Positions 52,523-61,036 are shown, numbered from the stretch's first letter. The stretch is 64,000 nucleotides of DNA from Archangium primigenium (GCF_016904885.1 NZ_JADWYI010000001.1:5270001-5334000); one strand, 5' to 3'. A program made the numbers and translations. The notes: generated by a model from the sequence alone, not told the origin.

Positions 52523-53344
52523 ATGACGCGACACGCATTGCTTGGCCTCGTGGCGTTGTTCCTGGTGGGATGTGCCTCCCAGCGGCTGGCGGGCCGGGAG
52601 CTCGACGTGGTGAAGCGGCCCGCCTTCATCTCGCGCATCGAGCTGGACGCCGGTCCCCACAGCCTCGTGTTCCGCGAGGACGACTCCTACCGGGAGAAGC
52701 TCAAGAAGCTCGAGCCGAAGGAGGCGGACCGCCGGCTGCAGTCGAAGCTGGCCTCCTCGGTGACGCGCTTCGAGGTCTCCGAGCGCCTCCGGGTGACCAC
52801 CTTCCGGCAATTGCCCCGCGAGCAGCCGTGGCTCAACGCGGTGGACCCCGCCCGGGTGGCCTCGGTGCTGGAGAGCTTCCTGGTGGAGGAGGTCCCGGCG
52901 AACGCCCCGGACTACGATCTGCTCGCCCCGCTCGGCACGGACGCGGTGGTGGAGTTCGTCATCCAGGACTACGGCATGCGCAGCAAGAAGGGCCGCGCGG
53001 GGGCGTACGTGCGCGGCTACACCCGCATGTTCTGGCTCAAGAACAAGCGGGAGATCTGGCGTCACCCCTTCGGCGTGGACCGGGTGGAGCAGGGCGCCGA
53101 GACCCTGGATCCCTTCAAGGTGGGCAAGGAGCCCTCCCTGTTCCGCCAGGCCATGACGGAGATGCTCGACGAGCTGTCCACCGAGTTCGCCCAGGAGATG
53201 ACCCCGGACGATCGCCAGGAGGCCACGCCCGTGGTGCCGGACGCCGGACCGGAGGCCGACGCCCAGGGACGCGAGCGGCCGTTGCAGCAGAAGCCCGAGC
53301 CCCCCGAGCCCGCACCGGGCGAGCTGCCGGATCCCGACTCCTGA
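52523..53344 (+). CDS. Lipoprotein of unknown function
   Basis: 273 aa from the ATG at 52523; an earlier in-frame ATG at 52508 would spoil the signal. Lipobox LVGC with Cys17. The mature part has an alpha/beta look ('FISRIELDAGPHSLVFREDDSYREKLKKLEPKEADRRLQSKL', 'DAVVEFVIQDYGMRSKKGRAGAYVRGYTRMFWLKNKREIWRHPFGVDRVEQG') and a Pro/Glu-rich tail. The middle recalls lipoproteins that carry a TolB-like or LpoB-like domain, but I cannot assign it. It follows the HEAT gene by 125 bases. Confidence 0.72.
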   Translation: MTRHALLGLVALFLVGCASQRLAGRELDVVKRPAFISRIELDAGPHSLVFREDDSYREKLKKLEPKEADRRLQSKLASSVTRFEVSERLRVTTFRQLPREQPWLNAVDPARVASVLESFLVEEVPANAPDYDLLAPLGTDAVVEFVIQDYGMRSKKGRAGAYVRGYTRMFWLKNKREIWRHPFGVDRVEQGAETLDPFKVGKEPSLFRQAMTEMLDELSTEFAQEMTPDDRQEATPVVPDAGPEADAQGRERPLQQKPEPPEPAPGELPDPDS

Positions 53345-53365
53345 CGGCTGTGTCGGCCAAAGGAC

Positions 53366-53384
53366 GCCGAGGCCTGTCCTCGGC
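53366..53384 (+). terminator. Short hairpin after the lipoprotein gene
   Basis: GCCGAGG at 53366-53372 and CCTCGGC at 53378-53384 form a 7-base-pair stem with a 5-base loop, 22 bases after the lipoprotein stop. There is no T-run. Weak candidate for a terminator ahead of the hybrid kinase gene. Confidence 0.3.
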
Positions 53385-53423
53385 CTGGGGGACACAAGAC
53401 GCCGGGCCAGGGGGGGTGACACA

Positions 53424-55466
53424 GTGGGCTACATGGCTTCCGGCGGACGAGAGTCTCAGGCCGAGGTGTCCTGGCTCGTGGGGGGCGGGGAGCTGGGGGC
53501 GCTCATCCGCGCCCGGGACTGGTCCCAGACGCCGCTCGGGCCGCTCGCCAGTTGGAGCGCCAGTCTGCGCCTCGCGGTGACGCTCTGTCTGGGCTCGATC
53601 GCGCCCATGGAGATCCTCTGGGGTCCCGAGCTCATCCAGCTCTACAACGATGGCTGTCGGCGGCTGCACGGACACCGGCACCCGGCGGCGCTGGGCCTGG
53701 GCTTCCGCACGCAATGGGCACGGGACTGGCCAGAGGCCAACCACCTGCTCGACCGCGCGCTCGGCGGCGAGCCCCTCCAGGTGGAGGACGCGCGCTTTCT
53801 GCCGGACCACGCCGTGTCGATGGTCCCCCTGCGCGACGAGTGTGGACGGGTGGCGGGGCTCGCGCTGTCGTTCCTGGCGCGCACGGAGCGCGACTCCCGG
53901 TGGGTGACGGACTTCCATCGCGAGCAATTGCGCCGGCTGCTCGGCCGCGCGCCCGCGGCCATCATCGTCTTGAGCGGGCCGGAGCTGGTGCTCGACTTCG
54001 TGAACACGAACTTCGCGGCGCTCGTGCCCCGCCGCCCCCTGTTGGGGCGGCCCCTGCTGGACGTGTTTCCCGAGTTCCGGGGGCAGTCCTTCCTCCAGCA
54101 GCTGAGCGCCGCCTACCGCGACGGCGTGGACTTCACGGGCGTGGAGATGCCGGTGCGGGTGGATCCGGAGCGCACGGGGGTGCTCGAGGATCGCTACCTC
54201 AACTTCTCCTGTCAGCCCATCAAGACGCCCGACGGCCGGGTGGAGTCCATGCTCATCGCCCTGTTCGACGTCACCGGGTGGAACCAGGCCCAGCGCGAGC
54301 GCGAGGCCCTGCTGCGCAGCGAGCAGACCGCGCGCGCGGAGGCGGAGAACGCCAACCGGCGCAAGGACGAGTTCCTCGCCCGCGTGTCCCATGAGCTCGC
54401 CACGCCCCTGCTGAGCATGCGGTTGTGGCTCGACGTGCTCCAGGCCGACCCGCGGCGCACGTCGGAAGCCCTCGCGTCCCTGCGGCAGAGCACCCAGGTC
54501 CAATCCACCCTCGTGCATGATCTGCTCGACACCACCCGGGCCCTCAGCGGCAAGCTGAGCGTGTCGCTGGAGGCGTGTGAGCCCACCGAGCCCCTGAACG
54601 CGGCCCTCGCGGACATCCGCCCCATCGCCGCGCGCAAGGGCGTGGCGCTCCACGTGACGCTGGAGGAGACGGGGCTCGTCCTGGGGGACTCGGAGCGGCT
54701 GCACCAGGTGGTGTGCAACCTGCTGTCCAACGCCGTGAAGTACACGCCGCCCGGAGGCCGGGTGTTCGTGCACCTGCGGTCCGACCGGGAGCAGGTCCTG
54801 CTCACCGTGCGGGACACGGGCAAGGGCTTTCCCGCCGAGTTCGCGCCCCTGCTCTTCGAGCCCTTCCGTCAGGAGGAGGAGGGGACGACCCGCACCCATG
54901 GGGGCCTGGGGCTGGGGCTGTCCATCGCCCGGCAATTGGTGGAGCTGCATGGCGGGCGCATCGACGCGTCCAGTCCCGGCCCGGGCCAGGGCGCCACCTT
55001 CACCGTGCGCCTGCCCTGCATGACGGACGTGCCGGACGGCGTGCCCCTGCCGCCCCCCCATGGCATCGAACGGCGGCTCGCGGGCTCACGGCTGCTGCTG
55101 GTGGAGGATGATCCGCTCACGGGCCTGGCGGTGCGCTCCGTGCTCGAGCAGCACGGGGCCCAGGTGCTCGTGGCGGAGAGCGCCGCCATCGCCCTCGAGG
55201 TGCTGCGCCGCACCCGGGTGGACGCCATGCTGTGTGACATCGCCATGCCCGGGGAGGACGGCTACGGCCTCATCCGCAAGGTGCGCGCCCTGGAGTCCCC
55301 CACGCGCCAGCTGCCCGCCGCCGCCTTCACCGCCCACATGCGCGAGGAGGATCGCGCCCGCTCCCTCAGGGCGGGCTTCCAGCTGCACATCGCCAAGTCC
55401 GTGGACGCCGCGCAGCTCGTCACCCAGGTCCACTCGCTGCTGACCGGGTTTCCCTGGACGCTCTGA
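53424..55466 (+). CDS. Soluble hybrid histidine kinase with C-terminal receiver domain
   Basis: 680 aa. GTG at 53424, or ATG at 53433 three codons later. No membrane helices. Two sensory domains of PAS/GAF-like look fill residues about 40-290 ('LRLAVTLCLGSIAPMEILWGPELIQLYNDG', then 'IVLSGPELVLDFVNTNFAALVPR'). The kinase core has His323 in 'RVSHELATPL', an N box with Asn436 ('NLLSNAVKYT'), 'DTGKGF' and 'GGLGLGLSIARQL'. A receiver domain follows at about 555-670 with Asp605 ('AMLCDIAMPGEDGYGL') and Lys658. It is an orphan hybrid kinase; the next phosphorelay partner is elsewhere. Confidence 0.9.
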   Translation: MGYMASGGRESQAEVSWLVGGGELGALIRARDWSQTPLGPLASWSASLRLAVTLCLGSIAPMEILWGPELIQLYNDGCRRLHGHRHPAALGLGFRTQWARDWPEANHLLDRALGGEPLQVEDARFLPDHAVSMVPLRDECGRVAGLALSFLARTERDSRWVTDFHREQLRRLLGRAPAAIIVLSGPELVLDFVNTNFAALVPRRPLLGRPLLDVFPEFRGQSFLQQLSAAYRDGVDFTGVEMPVRVDPERTGVLEDRYLNFSCQPIKTPDGRVESMLIALFDVTGWNQAQREREALLRSEQTARAEAENANRRKDEFLARVSHELATPLLSMRLWLDVLQADPRRTSEALASLRQSTQVQSTLVHDLLDTTRALSGKLSVSLEACEPTEPLNAALADIRPIAARKGVALHVTLEETGLVLGDSERLHQVVCNLLSNAVKYTPPGGRVFVHLRSDREQVLLTVRDTGKGFPAEFAPLLFEPFRQEEEGTTRTHGGLGLGLSIARQLVELHGGRIDASSPGPGQGATFTVRLPCMTDVPDGVPLPPPHGIERRLAGSRLLLVEDDPLTGLAVRSVLEQHGAQVLVAESAAIALEVLRRTRVDAMLCDIAMPGEDGYGLIRKVRALESPTRQLPAAAFTAHMREEDRARSLRAGFQLHIAKSVDAAQLVTQVHSLLTGFPWTL

Positions 55467-55483
55467 GCCCGGCGGGTGCGCCC

Positions 55484-56734
55484 TCAGAACAGGGCGTGCT
55501 CGGCCAGCAGCACCGCGAGCCCCAGCACGAAGCTCACCAGCGTGATGGGCAGGCCCACGCGCAGGTAGCCCATGAAGCTCAGGGACACCTTGTCGCGCGC
55601 GGCCTCGAAGACGATGAGGTTGGCGACGCTGCCCACCAGGGTGAGGTTGCCCGCCAGCGTGGAGCCCAGCGCCAGCACGTGCCAGCCGAGCACCGGATCC
55701 TGGAGCGTGGGCACCCAGGGGCGCGCGAGCATGACGAAGGGCACGTTGCTGAAGAGGTTGCTCGCCACGAGCGTCAGCCCCGCGAAGCCCAGCGTCTCGC
55801 GCCACGGCGGCCCGGACATGACGGGGGCGAAGAGCTGGTGGATGTCCTCCGCCCAGCCCGCCTTGTTCACCCCGTAGACGACCACGAAGAGGCTGGCGAA
55901 GAAGAGCAGCAGCACCCAGTCCACGCGCTCGAGCGCCTGGCGGGGCTCCACCCGCCGCGCCAGCGTCATCACCACCGCGGCCCCGGTGAGGGCGCTCCAG
56001 CTCATGGGCAGGCCCGCGAAGAAGGCTCCCACCACGCCCACGAGCGTCACCAGGGTGAGCCCCAAGAGGGGGCGATCCACCTCGGTGGCCGCGGGGTGGG
56101 TGGTGAAGCGCTCGTGGGACAGCTCGCGCCGGAAGACGAACAGCAGGCCGGCGATCACCACGGCGGTGGACACCACGGCGGGCAGCGCCATGTAGGCGGC
56201 GAACTGGGCATAGGGCAGCCGGGAGGCGCCCTGGATGAGCATGTTCTGCGGATTGCCGGTGAAGGTGGCCACCGAGCCCGCGTTGGAGGCCATGCACACG
56301 GCCAAGAGGTACGGAATGGGCGGCAGGCGCGCCTCCTCCACCACCACGAGCACGAGCGGCGTGAGCATCAGGCACACCGTGTCGTTGACGAGGAAGGCGG
56401 ACAGGAAGGCGCTGGTGGCCGCCACCGCCACGAGCAGGAGCCGCGGCGTGTGGGCCTTCTGCAGCGCGAAGGCCCCGGCCGCGCGGAAGAAGGACGCGCG
56501 CGCCAGGTAGTCCGCGAGCAGCATCATCCCCAGGAGCAGCACGAGCGTGTCCATGTCCACGGCGTGCCGCTCGGGGTCATCGCTGTAGTTGAAGACCTCG
56601 TGGGGGGTGACGACGCCGGCCACCACCATGAGCACCGCGCCCACCAGCGCGCCGCCGGGACGATCCAGGCGGGGGAAGGGCAGGCGGATGCCCGCGATGA
56701 AGACATAGGTGAACAGGAAGATCGCGAGGGCCAC
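55484..56734 (-). CDS. ArsB/NhaD or SLC13-type membrane transporter
   Basis: 416 aa from a GTG at 56734; the ribosome site is weak, and the frame continues upstream without similarity. About eleven membrane helices in two related halves, with 'FLSAFLVNDTVCLMLTPLVL' and 'ASNLFSNVPFVMLARPWVP', which are the paired N-D/N-V helix-break motifs of the ion transporter superfamily. 'ASNAGSVATFTGNPQNMLI' is typical of this group. Substrate could be arsenite, Na+ or an organic anion; no ars genes are nearby. It is divergent from rtcA. Confidence 0.85.
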   Translation of the reverse strand: MALAIFLFTYVFIAGIRLPFPRLDRPGGALVGAVLMVVAGVVTPHEVFNYSDDPERHAVDMDTLVLLLGMMLLADYLARASFFRAAGAFALQKAHTPRLLLVAVAATSAFLSAFLVNDTVCLMLTPLVLVVVEEARLPPIPYLLAVCMASNAGSVATFTGNPQNMLIQGASRLPYAQFAAYMALPAVVSTAVVIAGLLFVFRRELSHERFTTHPAATEVDRPLLGLTLVTLVGVVGAFFAGLPMSWSALTGAAVVMTLARRVEPRQALERVDWVLLLFFASLFVVVYGVNKAGWAEDIHQLFAPVMSGPPWRETLGFAGLTLVASNLFSNVPFVMLARPWVPTLQDPVLGWHVLALGSTLAGNLTLVGSVANLIVFEAARDKVSLSFMGYLRVGLPITLVSFVLGLAVLLAEHALF

Positions 56735-56803
56735 GGGGCGCGGGACAGTAGCCCAAAGCGTTCTGTTACGCTGCCCTCCGTGCACGGAAGGGACAGGACT
56801 GGC

Positions 56804-57874
56804 GTGGGAACGGTGGAGCTGGATGGAAGTGAAGGGGAGGGCGGCGGGCAGATCCTCCGCTCGGCGCTGTCGCTGTCCCTCATCACCGGGCGCCCCTTCC
56901 ACCTGGTGAACGCGCGCGCCCACCGCGACCCCCCGGGCCTGCGCCCCCAGCACCTCGCGTGCGTGCGGGGCGCGCTGGCGCTCGGCGGGGGCCGGTGCGA
57001 GGGCGCCCAGGTGGGCGCGAGCGAGCTGCACTTCGAGCCGGGCCCGGTGCGCCCCGGCGACTACGTCCTGGAAGTCGGCACCGCGGGCAGCACCCCGTTG
57101 CTGTTCCAATGTTTGGTCTACCCCCTGGCCCTGGCGGGGGGCGGCTCCCTCACCCTGCGGGGCGGGACGCACCTGCCGCACAGCCCCAGCTACCACTACC
57201 TCTCCGGCATCTGGCGGCCCATGGCGCGGGCGTACGGCCTGGACACCACGCTGCGCCTGGTGCACGCGGGCTTCTATCCGGAACGCGCCGGCGAGTTCGT
57301 CGCCGAGGTGGCCCCCGTGGACGCACCGCCCGGGCTCGTGGAGTGGACGGCGCGCGGCATGCTCCGGGACATCGCCGTGGGCTCGTTCGTGGGCGGGCTG
57401 CCCTTTGGCATCGCCGAGCGCCAGTCCCAGGCGGCCGTGGCGGCGCTGCGCGAGCACGGCCTGCCCAGTCACGCGGAGAACCGGCCCCTGTCCACCCTGC
57501 ACTCGCGCGGCTCGGTGACCTTCGTGCTGGCCCAGTTCGAGCGCTCGCTCGCGGGCTTCACCGCCCTGGGTCGGCGGGGCCTGCCCGCCGAGGACGTGGG
57601 CCGCGCCGCCGTCGACTCGCTCGCGCGCTTCATGGAGAGCGGGGGCGCGGTGGACGCGCACCTGGGAGACCAGATCCTCCTGCCCGCGGCGCTGCTGGCC
57701 GCCGGCCGCCTCGGCCCCGCGTCCCCCGGCACCACCCGCTTCACCCCGGAGCGCGTGACCGAGCACCTCACCACCCATGCCCGGCTGCTCGAGCGCTTCC
57801 TGCCCGTGCGCGTGACGGTGGACGCCGAGGGCACCGTGGAGGTCGCCCCGACCTCCGCCCCCGCCAATCATTGA
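56804..57874 (+). CDS. rtcA: RNA 3'-terminal phosphate cyclase RtcA
   Basis: 356 aa from a GTG at 56804, preceded by AGGA; a GTG at 56780 adds eight residues. It converts RNA 3'-phosphate ends to 2',3'-cyclic phosphate through an adenylated enzyme. Family motifs: 'LDGSEGEGGGQILRSALSLSLITGRPF', 'LEVGTAGSTPLLFQCLVYPL', 'GGTHLPHSPSYHYL', 'ERQSQAAVAALREHG' and 'DAHLGDQILLPAALL'. The adenylated His lies in 'VTEHLTTHARLLERFLP' (about residue 321). In many bacteria it sits with rtcB and rtcR; neither is beside it here. Confidence 0.92.
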   Translation: MGTVELDGSEGEGGGQILRSALSLSLITGRPFHLVNARAHRDPPGLRPQHLACVRGALALGGGRCEGAQVGASELHFEPGPVRPGDYVLEVGTAGSTPLLFQCLVYPLALAGGGSLTLRGGTHLPHSPSYHYLSGIWRPMARAYGLDTTLRLVHAGFYPERAGEFVAEVAPVDAPPGLVEWTARGMLRDIAVGSFVGGLPFGIAERQSQAAVAALREHGLPSHAENRPLSTLHSRGSVTFVLAQFERSLAGFTALGRRGLPAEDVGRAAVDSLARFMESGGAVDAHLGDQILLPAALLAAGRLGPASPGTTRFTPERVTEHLTTHARLLERFLPVRVTVDAEGTVEVAPTSAPANH

Positions 57875-57958
57875 CGGGCCAACGAACGGTTCGCACTTCC
57901 CGTCCGTCTAGAAAAGCACAGTCGGGTTTTTCCAGGGAGGCGTCACAGGCCCTAGATT

Positions 57959-58024
57959 CGGGGGGTGACGGATAACTCCGTCTTTCTCGTGAAGCGAGAA
58001 GCCCTGTTCGAGTCCGTCCCCCCG
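57959..58024 (+). other. tRNA-like cloverleaf fold (not a canonical tRNA)
   Basis: A perfect 7-base-pair closing stem (CGGGGGG at 57959-57965 with CCCCCCG at 58018-58024) encloses two hairpins: ACGGA/TCCGT at 57968-57981, and TTCTC/GAGAA at 57984-58000 whose 7-base loop carries GAA after a T. The third part contains TTCGAGT, a T-loop-like string, but its flanks do not pair, and the first hairpin lacks the D-loop GG. It may be a decayed tRNA, an old integration scar or a structured leader of the peptidase gene that starts 28 bases later. Confidence 0.35.
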
Positions 58025-58051
58025 TAGACGCAGTCCCCCGAGGAGAAGTGC

Positions 58052-59848
58052 ATGGGAATGAGCAAGTTCGGCCCCGTCGTCGTTTGGCTCGCGTGTGCCA
58101 CGTCCGCGTACGCGGAGGCGCCGCTCAAGGGCAAGGTGCAGGACCGGGAGGTGTGGATCACCATCGGCACGGACGCGCTGGCACCGGTGCGCACGGCGCT
58201 CTCGGGTCAGGGGCTGCGGCTGGCCGCGCCCACCTTCGAGAAGGGCGGCGTGGCGGTGCTGCGCGTGAGCGAGTCCCAGGTGGAGAAGCTCTCGGGCGCG
58301 ATGCACCAGGGGCTCAACCGCTGCGCGGGCTTCATCGCCCATGACTCGCAGGCGGAGGCGATGGCCGCCGCCGAGGCCGCCCACCAGCCCCAGACGCTGG
58401 GCATGGCGCTGGCGGCCAGCTACACGCTCAACAACGCCGCCTCGGTGAACGCGCTGCTCGAGGACATCCAGGAAATCAACATCCGCAACACCATCAACTC
58501 CCTGTCCACCAACTGGACCAACCGCTACTACAACGTGCAGAACGGCGCGGACGCGTCCACCTGGCTCAAGAACCAGTGGACGACCCTGGCCAACGGCCGC
58601 TCGGACATCAAGGTCGAGTTCTTCACCCACTCCTGGAAGCAGTCCTCCGTCATCGCCACCATCCAGGGCTCCACGCACCCCAACGAGGTGGTGGTGCTCG
58701 GCGGCCACCTGGACTCCATCAACCAGAGCAACCCCTCCACGGGCGTCGCGCCCGGCGCGGATGACGATGCCTCGGGCATCGCCTCGGTGACGGAGATCTT
58801 CCGCGTGGCGGTGGCCAAGGGCTACAAGCCGGCGCGCACGGTGAAGTTCATGGCCTACGCGGGCGAGGAAGTGGGCCTCTACGGCTCCAAGGCCATCGCC
58901 AACTCGTTCAAGAGCGCGGGCACCAACGTGGTGGGCGTGCTGCAGCTGGACATGACCAACTACAAGGGCTCCAGCTATGACTTCGCCATGGTGACGGACA
59001 ACACCAACGCCCAGCTCAACGCCTTCACCACGAGCCTCATCGGCAAGTACCAGCCGGGCCTCTCCTACACCAACATCACCTGCGGCTACGGCTGCTCGGA
59101 CCACGCCTCGTGGACCGCCGCGGGCTACCCCGCCTCGATGCCCTTCGAGGCCACCATGTCCACGGACAACAAGAGCATCCACACCCCCAACGACACGCTG
59201 TCGGTGACGTCGGGCAACGCGAACAACTCGGTCAAGTTCGCCAAGCTCGGCGCGTCCTTCCTGGCGGAGCTCGCCAAGGGCGCCACCACCGGCAACACGC
59301 CGCCCCCCGTGGACAGCGGCGGCGGTGGTACCCTGCCCACGGCCTCCTACGACAGCACGTACAAGGCGCCGCGCTGCGCGGCGGCGGGCATCGGGTGTGA
59401 CTCCGGCACGCTGCTCAACGGCCGCGGCACCATGAGCCCCTCCGAGGCCAACGCCCCCAACACCATCGCCGCGGCGGCTTGCGCCGACAGCTCCAAGGGC
59501 ACCTACCGCACGGACGAGTCCAACGAGCGCATCCGGGTGAGCACCTCGGACGGGGCCACCCTGGCCGCGGGCAAGACGGTGACGGTGGAGGCCACGGTGT
59601 ATGCCTACTCCACCACGGCCGACAAGCTGGACCTGTACTACTCGGCGAGCGCCACCAGCCCCTCGTGGAAGCTCATCGGCACGTACAGCCCGAGCAGCAC
59701 GGGGCTCACCACCATCTCCGCCTCGTACACGCTGCCCACGGGCGGCGTGCAGGTCGTGCGCGCCCGCTTCCGCTACAACGGCTCCGCGTCCTCCTGCACC
59801 GCCGGTGACTACATCGACCACGACGACCTGGTCTTCGCGGTGCAGTGA
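58052..59848 (+). CDS. Secreted M28 zinc aminopeptidase
   Basis: 598 aa. ATG at 58052, with another at 58058; AGGAGAAG ribosome site. Signal peptide about residues 1-21 (ATSAYA). A propeptide-like region runs to about 120. The peptidase domain has all metal and catalytic residues of the Vibrio/Aeromonas-type leucine aminopeptidase: His219 ('GGHLDSI'), Asp238 ('GADDDASG'), Glu272 and Glu273 ('AYAGEEVGLYGS'), Asp300 ('QLDMTNYKG') and His377 ('IHTPNDT'), plus the CGYGC disulfide. A Gly-rich linker leads to a C-terminal beta domain (about 410-598). An extracellular enzyme suited to predatory feeding. Confidence 0.93.
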   Translation: MGMSKFGPVVVWLACATSAYAEAPLKGKVQDREVWITIGTDALAPVRTALSGQGLRLAAPTFEKGGVAVLRVSESQVEKLSGAMHQGLNRCAGFIAHDSQAEAMAAAEAAHQPQTLGMALAASYTLNNAASVNALLEDIQEINIRNTINSLSTNWTNRYYNVQNGADASTWLKNQWTTLANGRSDIKVEFFTHSWKQSSVIATIQGSTHPNEVVVLGGHLDSINQSNPSTGVAPGADDDASGIASVTEIFRVAVAKGYKPARTVKFMAYAGEEVGLYGSKAIANSFKSAGTNVVGVLQLDMTNYKGSSYDFAMVTDNTNAQLNAFTTSLIGKYQPGLSYTNITCGYGCSDHASWTAAGYPASMPFEATMSTDNKSIHTPNDTLSVTSGNANNSVKFAKLGASFLAELAKGATTGNTPPPVDSGGGGTLPTASYDSTYKAPRCAAAGIGCDSGTLLNGRGTMSPSEANAPNTIAAAACADSSKGTYRTDESNERIRVSTSDGATLAAGKTVTVEATVYAYSTTADKLDLYYSASATSPSWKLIGTYSPSSTGLTTISASYTLPTGGVQVVRARFRYNGSASSCTAGDYIDHDDLVFAVQ

Positions 59849-59859
59849 GGTCTGACGCT

Positions 59860-59892
59860 CCGCCCTTCCCAGACATTCATGGGGGAGGGCGG
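59860..59892. terminator. Terminator hairpin between converging genes
   Basis: CCGCCCTTCCC at 59860-59870 pairs with GGGGAGGGCGG at 59882-59892 (11 base pairs, one G-U). It lies between the stops of the aminopeptidase gene and the secreted cysteine-rich protein gene and can serve both. Confidence 0.55.
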
Positions 59893-59901
59893 GGCGGGTT
59901 G

Positions 59902-60423
59902 TCAGGACTTGCAGTTGACCGGGAACGAGGTGTTGAGGATCCACTGCCCCTGGGGCGAGAGGACGAAGCCAAAGGCGAGCTTGTCGCACTGGGTCCTGCG
60001 CTTGTCCTTGCACGTGCCGTCGGCGTTGGTGCTGTCGCAGGAGAACGCGCCAATCAGATCCACGCCCGAGCCCAGCACCTTGTTGACGGGCACCTCGTGG
60101 TACGCGCTCGTGCCCGAGCAGTTGAGGCTGGGAATGCCCTCCTTCGACTCGTAGTTGCGCCAGACGCCCAGGTAGGCCTCGGGACTGGTGTAGAGCGTCT
60201 TGCCCGCCTGACCAGACGCCGGCTGCGCGGGAGGCCTCTTGCCGAGGATGTGCTGCGTCAGGTGTCCTCCGCTTCCCGTGTTGTTGTCGGCCACGCCGCT
60301 GTTCTTCACCGTGGGCAGGGTACGGCACTCCGCGGCGAGGGCATGCAGGGGCCACCCACAGACCATCGTGGCGACGAGCAGGATGCGTCCAGCGGAGTGA
60401 CGACTCTTGTTGCGCTCAACCAT
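59902..60423 (-). CDS. Secreted cysteine-rich protein, possible RNase A-like (BECR-fold) domain
   Basis: 173 aa with a signal peptide (cut near Ala31). The mature protein has six Cys (33, 102, 129, 138, 146, 171), enough for three disulfides. 'GSGGHLTQHILGKRP' (His54, His58, Lys62), then 'GKTLYTSPEAYLGVW', and the end 'FGFVLSPQGQWILNTSFPV' recall the layout of bacterial RNase A-like toxin domains (GGHxxxxHVGK near the start, a final strand before TxxP). The likeness is by eye and the middle does not match closely, so the RNase role is tentative. It may act outside the cell on prey or competitor RNA, or be another secreted protein altogether. Confidence 0.7.
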   Translation of the reverse strand: MVERNKSRHSAGRILLVATMVCGWPLHALAAECRTLPTVKNSGVADNNTGSGGHLTQHILGKRPPAQPASGQAGKTLYTSPEAYLGVWRNYESKEGIPSLNCSGTSAYHEVPVNKVLGSGVDLIGAFSCDSTNADGTCKDKRRTQCDKLAFGFVLSPQGQWILNTSFPVNCKS

Positions 60424-60699
60424 GGCACTCTCCTTGCGTCGAGTTGCTTCGAGGTGAAAGCACCGCGTGCGGTGTCTTCGCGTGCGATCCTCAGCGCAAA
60501 CATCCGCCCGTCAGGGATGAAAGCAACAGGCGGGCGGCGCAGCGCTCCGCGTGACACCGATAGAGTCGCCTGTGTCTCGTCTGCCTTCCCATTCCCACGC
60601 AATCCAAGAGAGGGAGGGTAAGGACTTGCATCGGCAGACAGGCCGACGCAGGTTTCCTATTGAATATCTGACAATGGACGCAAGTCTGAAGGAGGGAAT
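60424..60699. other. Divergent intergenic region between two secreted-protein genes
   Basis: 276 bases between genes that point away from each other. Bases 60590-60690 are AT-richer and include TTGAATATCTG at 60660-60670, 30 bases before the ATG of the small secreted protein. GGAGGGAAT forms the ribosome site right before that ATG. Nothing else is evident. Confidence 0.4.
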
Positions 60700-60969
60700 A
60701 TGCGATGGCTACTGGCATCCGTGGTGGGCGTCACGCTCCTGCTGTCAACCCAGGCCCACGCCGCGAACTGGGGTGATCTGAAGGACGATGGCTGCAAGGG
60801 CGCGAATGTCCATCGGTTCTCCGCGGTCCTCTGGAACATTCCCTGGGGCTCGAACTGGGAGGCCACCTGCGCGGAGACGCCCATCCTGGACTGGGGCCCG
60901 CCGACCCGCTGTGTGACCAACCTCAACGTGTGGGGCGAGTGGGACCGTCCAGATCCCACCTGCAAGTAG
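60700..60969 (+). CDS. Small secreted cysteine-containing protein
   Basis: 89 aa from the ATG at 60700 with an excellent ribosome site (GGAGGG). Signal peptide about residues 1-22 (TQAHA). The 67-residue mature part has four Cys and many Trp ('DGCKGANVHRFSAVLWNIPWGSNWEATCAETP', 'TRCVTNLNVWGEWDRPDPTCK'), so a compact disulfide-bonded domain is likely. No known family recognised. It is divergent from the cysteine-rich protein gene and may share its control. Confidence 0.75.
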   Translation: MRWLLASVVGVTLLLSTQAHAANWGDLKDDGCKGANVHRFSAVLWNIPWGSNWEATCAETPILDWGPPTRCVTNLNVWGEWDRPDPTCK

Positions 60970-60987
60970 CCGCACGGGGAATACGGC

Positions 60988-61012
60988 CCGACACCCCTCG
61001 CACGGGTGTCGG
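60988..61012 (+). terminator. Terminator after the small secreted protein gene
   Basis: CCGACACCC at 60988-60996 pairs with GGGTGTCGG at 61004-61012 (9 base pairs, 7-base loop), followed by CCCTTCTTGT. It has the look of an intrinsic terminator and lies between converging genes. Confidence 0.65.
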
Positions 61013-61036
61013 CCCTTCTTGTAAGCGCATGGGACC

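Noticed and set aside
47811-52538. A 1575-codon open frame on the minus strand, and similar long antisense frames such as 984-3362, 35855-39223 and 5561-7792
   Set aside because: They mirror real genes on the other strand. High GC at third positions removes stops in the antisense frames, and the peptides are low-complexity Arg/His/Gly/Ala strings without any domain.
57959-58024. A functional tRNA-Phe gene
   Set aside because: The T stem does not pair, the D-loop lacks GG, and the total length is about 66 bases. It is kept only as a tRNA-like fold.
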